From Xenoacremonium recifei (taxonomy: Eukaryota; Ascomycota; Sordariomycetes; Hypocreales; Nectriaceae), in NCBI GenBank assembly GCA_012184525.1, contig WOFQ01000033.1:124001-188000 (forward strand): a DNA stretch of 64,000 nucleotides, in the 5' to 3' direction. Positions 45,201 to 56,579 of the stretch are shown here, in pieces. The stretch's first letter is position 1; each line of letters opens with the position of its first letter. The notes under the pieces were generated by a model. The model was not told where the DNA came from, ran no database searches, and saw only the letters and a list, made by a program, of their open reading frames with translations. A program made the position numbers and the translations under genes.

Positions 45201-48200
45201 ACCTTCCGGATACTTGACGTCCCAGGGAGTAGTCGAATAAAGCAGGATGTCTCATCCACACATTTCTAGCGCTGCGGCGATCTGTTCGACCAGGCTCCGT
45301 CTGTCAGTAAAACACTTGGAGACCCTTGCAGGACGGAGTACCACAGACTCGGCCAAGCCCGCCGAGTTGGTCTGGGCTAACAAATCCTGGTAGCTGTGGT
45401 TTGTCAACGACGGCTGGCTCATCTTGGCGAAGTTTTGATGAGATCCGAAGCAAATGAAATCAATCAAAGCCAAGGTAGGTCATGCCTGCTCACAAGAGCC
45501 AAAAAAAAAAAAAAACTGCTGAGCCAGCATCGGAGTAATTCTTCTCGAGACCAAGGAGGGCCTGGCTATCAGAGCAGTGCCCTATCCAACGGCTGGGAAA
45601 ATGGGAGCGGCCCTAGAACTTCGGGGATCCATCGTCGCACTAATTCTCCGGACAGTTGACAGTCCCGAACCACTTTAGAGCACGAGTGGGTAGTCCCAGA
45701 ACCCCTATGGAGTACAGAGCAGACTGTATGAAGGCTAGGACGTCCCTCGGATGCTCGAGTCGCATCCAGGGTGTAATGTTGGCCTGTCTCGGGCTCCCGC
45801 AAATATTCCAGAGCCCACTGGTCTCCCACATCACGAGATCAACGCCCTAGGGAATATCGGTATCTTAATAGGCACGTGGAAGGATTCCAGTTAAGGATTG
45901 GTCAGGTCGATAATTCTTGAGTAATTGGCGATGTTGAGGAAGAGCGTTCAGCTTGCACTCGCAGAGGCCTTGCAGTTCTGGCGGCGATCGGCATGAGGCC
46001 GAGGGACGTTGAAGCACAATGAGCTGAAAATGACGAGGTTTGTGTAACCTGCTGGAGGCGGAGGAATGACGTGTAAGGAATTGTGAGCTACCGGCAGCTA
46101 AAAGCAATGAGCTGCACCGAGTAAGACAGGACGAACCAGATCCAGCGAGCGTTCTGGACACTGGTGTGAGCGCTGCAGTCTAGACCTGAGAGAGGCTTTG
46201 TTGAGCCGAAAAAAATCGGAGCGATGAATCAATAATGGCTGGTCATTCGTCTGCTTGCTTCCAAGCGAGGTGTGCACATGATCTATTTGGCCAGGCCAGG
46301 TGCAGTGCCTTGATAATTTAGGGGTGTAGCGGAAGTATGGACGGTGGTCTCCGTTCTCCGTGCGCCGTCACTTATTCGGGCGAGAATTCCGACTGGACGT
46401 TCCCCAGCCTCGATCGAGATCGTGGGGCGGGGATTCAATCGACGACGCCCTGCCCAGGCTCTGTGCGCCAGCATATACATGTAGGCAAGGGACGTGCAGC
46501 CGGGCTTGGACCCCTGGCAAGACTCAGATCCAACTGCATGTTTCGTCGTCCGAAAACGATGCTGAAACCTGCCGACCTGGCAGCAGAGGTCAGCCACAGG
46601 ACAAAAAGGGAAATGCTTAGGTAGCTATGTACGGAGTACCTGTGCAGGACGTACTCCATCCTGCTCGGCTCGATTGCCCAGCAACACCCACCGTTCAGCA
46701 AGCCACAGAGCAGGGGAGAGATGTGCAGCGCCTGGTAGGGGCATGGGCAGGCCAGGGTCTTGCGTGAGAACGACCCAACGCTGCGTAAACGAGCGAATGA
46801 CCTCTCATATTTGAGAGGAAAGAGAAAACGCGAGATTAGAGCTTACGACGTGGGACCAGAGCGTGCTAAGGCATCGCTCATCCAGGTTCTGTTGAGTGTG
46901 ATTGATGGATGAAAGTGGTGAAGAGGTGGGAGGACCAGCTTTGGCGCCAGAGAGCAATCAATATCACGTTGCTATTGGCCCTAGTGGAGTTAGGTGCTTA
47001 ACAGGCCAGAGCGCTTGCGGGCCGACGGGAGGTGGCTGGGCGGGAGCTATCGAGCTATCCCGGTACGTGTGGAAGGTCCGGCAGAGGCCATGGAGTTGGA
47101 CTTGCACCGTCGACGGTGACCGCGTAGGGCACGCTGGTAGGTGGCACCTAGGTTGCGGTTGCGCCTTCCCCGTCAAAGCCGGATCCCGTCAGACGAGGGC
47201 AGGTTAGCCCTTTCAAGCCTGGCAGCTGGACCCGAGAGCTAGGCAGGGATCTGTTAGGGAGTTATCGATCTTGATTCTCTCCACCGTCTATCCACCCGTA
47301 CCGTCGCACTCCCTCCCTGTCCTGTCCGCGCTGTACTAAGAGGGCGACCATCACGTATCATGCTCTTGGTGAGATCGTCCAGCAGGGCCCGCCAGCCGTC
47401 GGCAGTCCCTTCTCGTCCTCGGCAGGGCATCTTTCAGCTCCCAATAGGCCGCGGGCTAGCAATCATCAGTGTGGTCTGTCAGCTCCCGCGATCTCACGAT
47501 CTCCTCAGTTAGGTCCGATGCAGAAACGGCTTGCATACAGCGGCAGACGCATGTCATGTTGCCTCGTTTACAATGCCTGCCCTGACCGCCTTAGCTGCTC
47601 CGGATAAGCTGCTCCGGAGGCTTCTGTGCGGCCGTGCGAAATCAAAAGAAATATGGTCGTATCTCGGCTCCGTTGCTCGAGTCGAGGGCGCGAGAAGAGA
47701 CGACAATCAGGACCATTGACCTCGTTCATTGCTTTGACCCGTAATAGAAGGTCAAGCTCAGCATTCCACTGAACTTCCTTCCTAGGCCAGTCGACCAGAT
47801 CTCAGACCGCACTCTAAGCCCGTCAATGCACGTCGGACCGTGGCAGCGATGGCCGGTGACAAACAGTTCGCTGGGGATCACTTCATGACTGGTAGGTTCT
47901 CTCTTTGCTTTTGATCGTGCTTGCAACTGATACTCTCTGTATCGTCACAGAGCCAAGCCACCGCCCCAAGGCAGCTTCTTAGCTGCTGATCACACCCCCC
48001 TCGCATGAACCCCTCGCCCGCGCTTGGACGTCCCCGAGTCCCCAATTCCCCTGGGATCTGGGTGAGATAGGTGCGCCGTCGCGGAGCCAGCAGTCTCCAT
48101 AACGCCCATCGCACCTCCATCTAGGACGTAACCTTCCCGCCTCCCCGTCTCTGGAACTCGTGTCTCCAGATTGTCTCGCTCTGTCGCCCTTGACTTTGGA

Positions 48201-48481
48201 TTCAGGTACGAGCCACTGTGTTGACGTCTGCAGCGGAAACTACGCGGAGCCGTGTCTGTTTTGATTGAATAAGCCAGTCAGGCCTTTCTCCAGGTAATCC
48301 GACTTATGCAATGCAACCCCTCTTCGGAGAGGTCCATCGATGACGCGCCGCAGACCATTGAAGCAATCCGTACGGTCTAGTATAATCAATGTGTGCTGCT
48401 CAGCAATGCTAGTAACGCAGAAAGGTATCACCGTGAGCCCCATTCAGATTCTCCGCTTACAAGTCTCCGCTCACAATAATA

Positions 48482-48590
48482 CTAATTTCAAGAAGCAGAG
48501 CCAAAAAGGGGAAAAGAAGAAAAGAAAAAGTTGAAACGAGGGATGTTCGAAGAAGCATTTCAGAAAGAAAAGCAAGTAGAAGAAAGCTAG
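48482..48590 (+). other. Polypurine-rich tract
   Basis: A long A/G-rich stretch with few pyrimidines (GGGGAAAAGAAGAAAAG within it). It could be non-B-form DNA or part of a transcript leader. No function is shown. Confidence 0.4.
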
Positions 48591-50060
48591 CGAACAGGTG
48601 GCGACCATCTGCAGCTCTGAACCCACGCAACCACGGTTAGTGCCAACACCAACATACTTTTCATTATGTACTGGGAGGTGCTTTTGATAAGTAGGATCAA
48701 AAGCAAAGAGCTGGCAGGGTTCGTTTCCCTAATGACTAATTATACCTCAGTTAATTAGGCACTCAGCTTATTCCATACTCGCCCATTGAAAGGCGCTCCA
48801 TGGAATACACGCCCGCCGAAGAACGCTGGTGACTTAGCCCCGTCAAAGGACAGAGATCAGCCGGTACTCGTGGGGCCTTACCATTCCGACGCCCCTGCTC
48901 TGCTCCCTGGACTCCCCAGTGAGACAGGGAGGGACACAGGCCTTGATGTTAGACCGCTTTAGAAGAAGTGTGTCGTCTCCAGGACTCCAAACCACATCCA
49001 CAAAATTGCCGGCCGGAAGGCATACGTGCTCCGTTCCTCAGCTACCCTCCAGGGGACCCCTGGCTATTCGTGCTACCCAGATATGGATCAAAGACTTGCG
49101 AACTATGTACTTTCTGAGGACGTACGTTAACAAAGGGTTTAGTTTGCGAGGAACAGAGGCTCTTTGTCCCAAGGTATGTAAGATACCCCGAATTTCATTT
49201 GTACGGGCACTGACATAATCATAAATTCCAGTATGATATTCTGTTGGAAAGCTTGAGACCGTAAGTCCTGAGTTACTTGGGGTCGTGGAAAACCCGCATT
49301 ATGTACGAAGACCGCGCGTAGCCTCTTACAAGCTTGATAATCGACGGGACGACTGGCTCCGGATACAGTTTGATAGACTAACCTTTCTCGCTACTTACGT
49401 CTCGGTAATCGCTCCCAAGGATGCGCCTTTTCGAGGCCTCCATAATTATGAGAGCTACTGATTTGCCTTATGCCGGGGCTTCCTGGGCACACCCTCAAAG
49501 GGGTGTGTTTCTGGAACTCTCCTCGCCAATCTGTTTCCACAGATTGCAAGACGGACTGTAAGACCCCGGATGATCCTGCGGAGATGATGTGAACTACAGC
49601 CGGATCGAGGGCTGAGATTGATTATTCTATCGCCGCCCAAGGCAATATCGTTCGATGATAGCCATGCCAGTGAGATGATCAGTCAATCTTTGCCGCCAGC
49701 CATCGTCCTGCACCGCGTGGCGTTTGCATCCTCACGCTCATTCGTGCCACATCTCTTTTGGCTTTGGTGCTATACCTAATACCCACCATGATGATCATCG
49801 TCCTCGTTGTTTGATCCACGCATCGACATGCCTAGGCCACACCCTCGCCGGCGCCTTTTTTAGTTGCCGTCAGCATGTTGGCAGTATCAGTGGGAATGTC
49901 CCCCGGAACCGCAGCTTCCTTGATTCACTTTGACGCTAAGATTTGGGTTTCCGTAGGGAGGAGGACAAGATATTCAAAAGGAGAACATTGGCTGTAAATG
50001 ATCTTGCAGAGCTGATCTCGGAGACAGTCCTAAGAAACTCTGCTTTCAACCTGGCATTCC

Positions 50061-50067
50061 TATATAA
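50061..50067 (+). promoter_or_regulatory. TATA box, probably of the second Zn2Cys6 gene
   Basis: TATATAA lies 421 bp upstream of the ATG at 50488. An inverted CCAAT (GATTGGC) is at about 50203. This would give a leader of roughly 380-400 nt. Confidence 0.45.
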
Positions 50068-50487
50068 CACGACCCCTTCACTCCTCCCCCGGTCAGTGAG
50101 GCAAGGCTACGACACCCAGGTCTCTCCGCCAATCTGTCATCAGCCAGTCGTGCGGCGAGGGCGACATTCACAGCTGCCGACAACAACGGTCCTTTTCTCC
50201 GCGATTGGCTAAAGGATCCCCATCACCAAGCCGCCGTGTCTCGCCCTGGTCAGCCACAGGGAAGCCTGTCTTCCCCGGTCTCTTGCATCGCCCTCCAGCC
50301 ATTCACTGCCGAACGTTTCATTGTACTGCGGTGTCAGAAATGAGACCTCATCCAACCCGGGATACACCTTGATCCAGACCAACTAGTCTTTGCCACTGGC
50401 TGCGTCTCTGTCTGCCACTCGATTGCGCCAGATTCCGTTCGATAACAATTACACGCCTCTCGTCCGACTAGTGTAAAGCTGACGCTC

Positions 50488-51896
50488 ATGGCCGTCCTCC
50501 CAGTCACGTCGTTCAACTCCCAAACTCCCCTTTGGAGGTCTTCCAACCCGAATCCCTACTTTCATCCGTCATTCGAATCCATGACAGCGACGATGTCGCA
50601 TCACTACTCGACGACACCTCCTTATGGTGCTGAAATGGACATGAGACGCCCCGAATTCAGCTCTCCTTTTACAGTTCCATCCCAAGAGCCACCGCTGGCG
50701 ATGGGGGGTAACCAGGGCCTACCAATCTCTTTCCAGCACCCCGAAGGTCTGAAGATGCCTTTGCCAGCCGGTGCAACTCCTCAGCATGTACATCCGGAGA
50801 TGCATCAACCACCGGAGAGGAGGAGAAACAAACTTGGCTATCATCGAAGTTCCGTCGCCTGCTGTAAGTCGCCCTAAACTCAGACGCCACCAAATAAGCA
50901 TTAACCACGGCTATCAAGGCCATTGCCGGAGACGTAAGATCCGGTGTATGCTTGTGGGAGGTGACCTGGACAGCCGCTGCATAAATTGCATCCGCCTGAA
51001 GAAAGAATGCACTTTTGTTCCCGTTGAACAGCAACAGAACGCCGAAGCTTTTTCCAAGTCTGGGCCATCCTCGACCGGCTCAAACGAGGCTTCTAGTTCG
51101 ACCTCCCCAGGATCAACGGCCAGTACAGCCGGCAATTCATTCTCTACAAAACCACATTTACCTATGCCTGGGTTACCAGGTATGACACCTCTTCCTCTCA
51201 GGATTCCAAATACGGAGTTCTCTCCTTTGGATAGTCAAAGTCCACGTAAGTGGTTTATCATGATGACTTAAATGCTGATACTAATTTGAAGAAGCTTCTT
51301 CTGGCTATTCGCCAAGAAATCAATATCCTCTGCCTGCACAAACCCTCCCATCTCAGGCGGTTCCAGGCTGGTTGCCAGGCGAAGCACAGCGGCCCGCAAG
51401 CTCGAGATCCCCAGTTCTGAACACATCCTGGAAGCCATTCATGCCTGGATCAGCCAACAGCGCTCAGTTCTCTTCTTATGGTCAGCCTACCCCGACTTCA
51501 GCAACTTGGGCGCCTAATACCGAATCTCCCTTGGCAGCACGAGAAGAGATAGGCTGGCCAAATTACCCTCCGCAGAATCGTTCGATGTCCTACAGCGGCG
51601 AATCTTTTCCCGGTCATCATTCAACTCCGTACTCCTCGATGCACCCTGAACGACAGTTCGACCGCAGATCTTCCGCTGTTTCTGACGTGTATCCATCTCT
51701 CGGTGGTGTGCCCGTTTCAGGCATCGATACGGGACATGTATCGTCAATGGATCAGTCAGCACCAGCATCTGCTGGAGCTGGGCCCCCTCCAAACTTTGAG
51801 GGTTGGAACCATGGTCAACAAGAGCAGCCTGGAATTGCGTACCCGAAAAATGACGTTTATGGGCAATGGGGTTACGGAGCTCCCGGGCAAGGATAG
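50488..51896 (+). CDS. Zn2Cys6 DNA-binding protein with disordered flanks
   Basis: Three exons (50488..50863, 50919..51245, 51292..51896) encode 435 aa. Introns have GTAAGT donors and CAAG and GAAG acceptors. The first splice completes the zinc cluster: SVAC then CHCRRRKIRC. The spacing is Cys-x2-Cys-x6-Cys-x10-Cys-x2-Cys-x6-Cys (about residues 124-156), a longer central loop than in the Gal4 type. The domain sits in the middle of a Pro/Ser/Gln/Tyr-rich chain. There is no fungal_trans domain, so this belongs to the small class of zinc-cluster proteins without the middle homology region. The ATG chosen is the first of three nearby in-frame ones (MAVLPVTSF). It has a large gene-free upstream region, which is common for developmental regulators; any such role is inference. 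Confidence 0.88.
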
Positions 51897-53085
51897 TTCT
51901 GAGAATCAAGGGGCACACACAATTCGGATTAACTCGCTCCGGTGTATTGGATATCGTCCGAACAATGGATTTCTATACTTGACTGTTGTGGTCAATATTT
52001 ACAGACATTTCGAATCTTCGTATGCTGGAGTGAGGGTCACCAACACTTGGCTTCACTGTGAGCTCGAATATGTCGAGGCGAAACACGGCTACCAATCACG
52101 GCCGACGCGCAGTTCGAAAGATTTAAAAGTCACGCTCCCTGTGTCGACCAGTTTTATTTGTTTCAATGATTTCGGACAATGCTTAACGAAGCAACGAGAG
52201 CGTTTGCAAAGGAGTTTCTTTGTTCGACTTTGCGCAGTTCGACTTTGCGCAGTTCGACTTTGCGCAGTTCGACCACAGATGGTCCAGCCGGAGGCATGTT
52301 GATCTCGGGCCAGCAAGCGCAGTGATTTCCCATATCTTTTAGGATTTGGCACAGGCGTCCTAGCGGAATTTTAGTTCTGTTCCCCCTCTTCCTTCATTTT
52401 TTTCGGAGGCTCAGCTGTATTAGCACGATACCACCAGCGGGGATTCGTCTTTTGTTTTATATCACACACTGGAAGTTTCTATGAAGATCAGTTCGTTGTA
52501 TGCATGCGACTAGCCATTATGGAGGAGCAGAGGATATGGCAGGAGAAGCTTTGAATTCTTTTTTGGCTCTGCATGCGATACCCAGGGTCAACTCTTATTA
52601 GAGAGGCTTTCAAAAGTTTATGCTTTCTTTTTAGCGTTGTTTTCGTTATTGCTGTTTTATTATCTACATCATCTTTCTTTCCTTTGTGAATTTGACGCGA
52701 TCTAGGATAGCTGTATGTGCTTGAGGGGGTTGGGGGATCGGCTCGGGGATGGATGAAAGTTGCTGTGTACCTACTCTTCTTTATTCTCACTATACAAGAT
52801 GACGTAGACTAGATAATAGAAGCCTATAGAGGTGGAGCACGGGGCTTAAGAACAGATTGAAAGCTTGACATTCTTTAGTCCATGTAACAATCGGTGGAGA
52901 GCGGCCTGCCGATGTATCCTAAACCCGAAACCCAAACCGAAGACATTCCATTATAAAGTTACAATTTTAAGCCGACTGACACTCTCGTTACCAATTTCAG
53001 CCATACTTTGCTTGCTAAGTCGATAAAAAGAAGACCCTTTCCAGCACCATGCCTCGTTTTTCATCTATAATCAACCGTGGCGAGC
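51897..53085. other. Convergent 3' region with a 15-bp tandem repeat
   Basis: Between the Zn2Cys6 gene (+) and the DUF202 gene (-). Apart from the tandem repeat, it is AT-rich and T-rich (52600-53000), as in 3' UTRs. A 199-codon frame across 51703-52302 owes its C-terminal RLCAV repeats to the tandem repeat. Confidence 0.55.
52223..52274. repeat. 15-bp tandem repeat, 3.4 copies
   Basis: Unit TTCGACTTTGCGCAG, three perfect copies (52223-52237, 52238-52252, 52253-52267) plus the first 6 bases of a fourth. It lies about 330 bp downstream of the Zn2Cys6 stop, probably in its 3' UTR. Confidence 0.85.
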
Positions 53086-53667
53086 CTAAGATACCAAACG
53101 CCAGGTCAGGATCATCAGTGTTACATAGGCACTCAGACTGAGCAGTGTCAATAACGCAACACTATTTCCACTCGTCCTGAACTTTCGTTTTAGAACTCCA
53201 TCATCACCCTCCGCGGTAAAGAACTGGTTATTTCCCTCGTAGCGGCGATATACAGCAACGAGCATCACGGCGACACCGTATACAGCAAAAAGAGCACCAA
53301 TAGCATAGAACTCGGACGTGAAGACTTTTAGGATAATGAGGGCGAAAGAGAATTGGCCCAGAGCAGTGCGTACATAGGCACCTTCGAAAGTTCGCTGTGC
53401 TGCGCGAATCTCAACAAGCCTATACAAAAGGGTCAGACAGGTCCTGGGAGCTCTACGAAGTGGGAGTCATGTAGAAGTGATAAGCTGAGCCTCCGCCACT
53501 TGGCACATAGGAGGCCTAGACTCAAACTTACTCTTGTGCTGTCAGCACTACGGAGCGCGCTCTGTGCAGCCGCAGATGTAGGTGCTCCTCAGGATTTGGC
53601 TTCGTACAGGGTATCAGCGTCAGACGCCTCCTTGAACAGAACCGAAGCTCTCACGAACCTGAAACAT
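53086..53667 (-). CDS. DUF202-family small membrane protein
   Basis: Modelled with three exons (53667..53659, 53599..53532, 53419..53086), 136 aa. The last exon is secure: EIRAAQRTFEGAYVRTALGQFSFALIILK, then two further hydrophobic segments, making three membrane helices in all. This matches the fungal DUF202 type found also in the vacuolar VTC complex and in YidH-like proteins; its role is unknown. The second exon (PNPEEHLHLRLHRARSVVL) fits by frame and by donor GTAAGT and acceptor TATAG. The 9-nt first exon (coding M-F-Q, donor GTTCGT) is inferred, because the second exon's frame meets a stop upstream without an ATG. The three lengths sum to a multiple of three. Confidence 0.72.
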
Positions 53668-56579
53668 GATGGGTACGGCAGAGTAGGGAAGTCGTACGGA
53701 GCACAGAGAGCGTAAGCTGGGTCGAAGCCGTACGGGGAAAAGTCGAGGTCTGTACGCCCCAATCGCGGTACTTCTGGGTCTCAGAGGGCTACCTCGGCAT
53801 CACGCAAACAGCCGAGTAAGATTTCAAGGCCTGTCGGGTCGAAAAGGGGGAGCCTGAGGTGAGCCGGAGGGCGTGGACACGAGGGGAGTTGAAGAGGTGA
53901 GGTTGGGATGGAAGTCCTTTTTGAGTTTAGTGGCTAAGATGTCACGATCCGGGGATTTAGGTAATCACGTGGCGGCGGGCATTTAGACGTGATCATCTTC
54001 CATCGCTGGAACGGAACGATCAACCGCGGGAGGATCACGAGGATGACGGTGCTGACGGCGTGATCAACGGAGAAGGTACAGTATCATCGGCCTCAGGTCC
54101 TTCCTGCATATCGAACAGGCGCTGCTTGACTAAAGCCAACACTCACTTACTTACTTACCTTAACTTTACAGTTAGGTTGGCTGAGAAAGCCAGCGCACGT
54201 TTTCGCTCTCCAGCGTCTCCGCCTGTCAAAGTTGAATGGATCGGGTCCCCACAGGGGCGGACTTTACCGGCGATATCGACGGAACCAGCGGCGCTCATGC
54301 TCGTCCTCATCCTACATACAACTGTCGTTCGGAGTAATTATCTTGGAGTGAGAAGTCGACGAGAAGCCTCCAGCCAGTCCAATCATAGTGCACCTGCCTC
54401 AACCTGCAGGGCTGGCATCTCGGCCTCGGGATCAACAGTCGAACCGCCAAGAAGGATCGCGGCATCTTTGACAGGGCAGTCTGTTGGGGCCGCGGTCGTT
54501 TACCGATCGATAGTGGAGAGGCAGGAGAACAAAATGACCCAAACCAGACACAAGCCGCTGGGGTCGACCGACGACGTCACACTGAAGCAGCAAGACGGCC
54601 GAAGGATGGAGGCTAATACTTTGACTCTTCTCGTGTACGTTCCATTCCATTCCTAGGCCCCCGCTGGACGCCCCCCTGTAAGGTATTCCTTGGGGTCCCC
54701 TCTGATGCTGCTAACTTGTTAACGGTAGCTGGGCGAGCACAACCATGCTCCGAGCTGCGGGAGCCAGGAGAGTTCTGACAGCAATGATGTCGCAAGGCGT
54801 TTTCCTGCTGGTCTGTGCCGGGCTGGATCGCCTAACCACCACGGCACGCCCCGCAACCTCCCTAGGCCGAGGCTCTCTTGGGAGTTGAAGCTGTCATTGT
54901 CTGAGAAAGATTGGTTCCGGCTTGCGGACGGAAGGCTTCTAGAAACATTGACTCAGTGGCCGGCCAGCGAGGACGGTGAAGGTGCTGGTCAGCGTCACTC
55001 TCGGCTATGCTGCGCTAGTTGAAGCCGTTCGACAGGTTGGCTTCAGCCGCAGAGCGAAGTCGAATAATAAACTTTGACGGCGCGAGGATCGCGTGGCCGG
55101 GCCTCGGAGGGAGAAGAGACGCTCGCTGTCTTACAGGATGAATGAATGAATGACTCCCGTCTGTAGTTCACTGCAGTTGAAGTCATCAGTCGATGGATTT
55201 TCCACTTAGACTCCGGGCTGCAGCAGAAACACAGACTCCCGGCGAACAATGCCCCCTTGTCCCTCTCCCTCGGCACCACCACATGCATCCGCGAGCCACT
55301 GAGACGCTGCGAGACTGCAGATCTCCCCCAGCCGTGTGGCTGCTCAGCCTCGATGAAGCCATGGGCATGGGCATGGAGCGGTGTTGCCCTGCCACAATAT
55401 CGAGCCAGCCAGCCTCCAGAGAGGGTTCCATCGCGACCACGCTTTGCAATACTGCAGCAGCCATAACAACTGACAATAAATCCGCCTTGGGGGCTTGCCG
55501 GCCGCCGCTGACTGGCTGATATCTGGCGAGCTGGAAGCCAGCTCGTGGGGCCGGTGCGGAAATGCGCCTCAGAACCCCGTCGAGAACGCCTTGCGGAGAG
55601 CGAAACGGATAGCGAGGTACGCCGACGCCGGCCCAGCCCTACAGCGCCCCCAAAGTATCTCCGTATCGGGCCTCCGTTTCAACGCCAATGCACGTTTTGG
55701 CGAGCGCTATCTCTCCGACCCGTCCAGTTACCTGACCGTCGCGACACCCCTGCAGCGAGCTGAACCTCCTGGAGGGGAAGGAAGCAAGCGCCAAAGACAT
55801 GGACTGGACCTGCCCTGCCCGGGTCCAGCCTGCGCTGCATGTCACGTCCTCCACTGCCGCCAGCCCACCTCAGTCTGTCTGCATCTTTCATCTCCAAGCG
55901 CCCCTCCCGATCAGCCTCACCCTCATCGCCTCTGCCACATCTGCCGCCCGCCGCCTGCGATACTACTTGTTCCGCGACTTCCACTCCCTTGCGCGCCGAA
56001 GCTGACCGTTTGCTGCGTGTTCTGCTATTAGAATTGCGACGAGTGGCCGTCTCCGCAGATACCCCCCTCCCCCTCTCCTCTGCGCCATCACACCAACTCC
56101 CGCTTGCTTCGAACGAGGCGCCACGAACCTGCGCTGCTGATCCTCCTGCTGCTTTGGTTGCCTTGTATCAATCTTGCCAGCCTGGTTGTGCTAGCAGGGG
56201 CGTCTACACCCTAAGCGCTCTTGATCCGCCTCCAGGCGCGACGCCGCGTCCCATCCCGGAGCCCTTCCCCTTCCCCTTCAATCAACCCCCAGCTTGACAA
56301 GGCGACCGCATCGTCACAACGCTGCTCTCACGCCCGACACGGATCCCAGCCAGTGCCACCCTGGTCCGTCCGCCCTTGACCGATCTCATCAAGCTTTGGG
56401 CTTGAGCTTGTCTTCCTCCCGCCAGCCGGCCCCAACGCTCCAACAACGAACGCTCGCTTTGGTCCCCGGGGCCATGATCCCTAGCCAGCAGTGATCTGAC
56501 TGAGGGAACACGCCCATACAGATCCACATCGCGCATATATACATACGTCCTTCCCGTCCTTCACCTCGACTCTGCAACC
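53668..56579. other. 2.9-kb divergent promoter region
   Basis: Between the DUF202 (-) and C2H2 (+) genes. It has a GAAT/AATG microsatellite at about 55136-55151 and a GC-rich, C-rich segment from about 55800 on that looks like the C2H2 leader. Frames of up to 198 codons overlap on both strands and none is convincing. Confidence 0.5.
56474..56494 (+). promoter_or_regulatory. Short upstream ORF before the C2H2 gene
   Basis: ATG followed by five codons and TGA (M-I-P-S-Q-Q), ending 85 nt before the main ATG. Relevant only if the leader includes it, which is likely from the distance. Confidence 0.35.

Larger units (their letters stand above)
42280..50487. other. 8.2-kb interval without a supportable gene
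   Basis: I read both strands and find only frames of 60-153 codons with no recognisable motif, no intron-linked continuity and no homologue I know. Contents seen: an AT-rich patch at about 43060-43160, an A14 run near 45500, a polypurine stretch at about 48480-48590, and TATA and CCAAT elements near the right end. The left 500 bp are the PPE1 promoter. It may be the upstream control region of the Zn2Cys6 gene at 50488, a non-coding RNA locus, or decayed transposon sequence; no terminal repeats or transposase fragment is visible. Confidence 0.55.

Noticed and set aside
42280..50487. Search for tRNA, 5S rRNA and transposon ends in the gene-free interval
   Set aside because: No B-box-like GGTTCGANTCC with a matching acceptor stem, no 5S core, no long terminal inverted or direct repeats seen by eye. 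A tRNAscan and repeat-library run would be decisive.
51703..52302. 199-codon frame over the zinc-cluster gene end
   Set aside because: Begins inside the real exon in another frame; its RLCAV repeats come from the 15-bp tandem repeat.
54060..54656. 198-codon frame upstream of the C2H2 gene
   Set aside because: Overlaps other frames on both strands with no domain. Ser/Thr/Arg-rich text looks non-coding.
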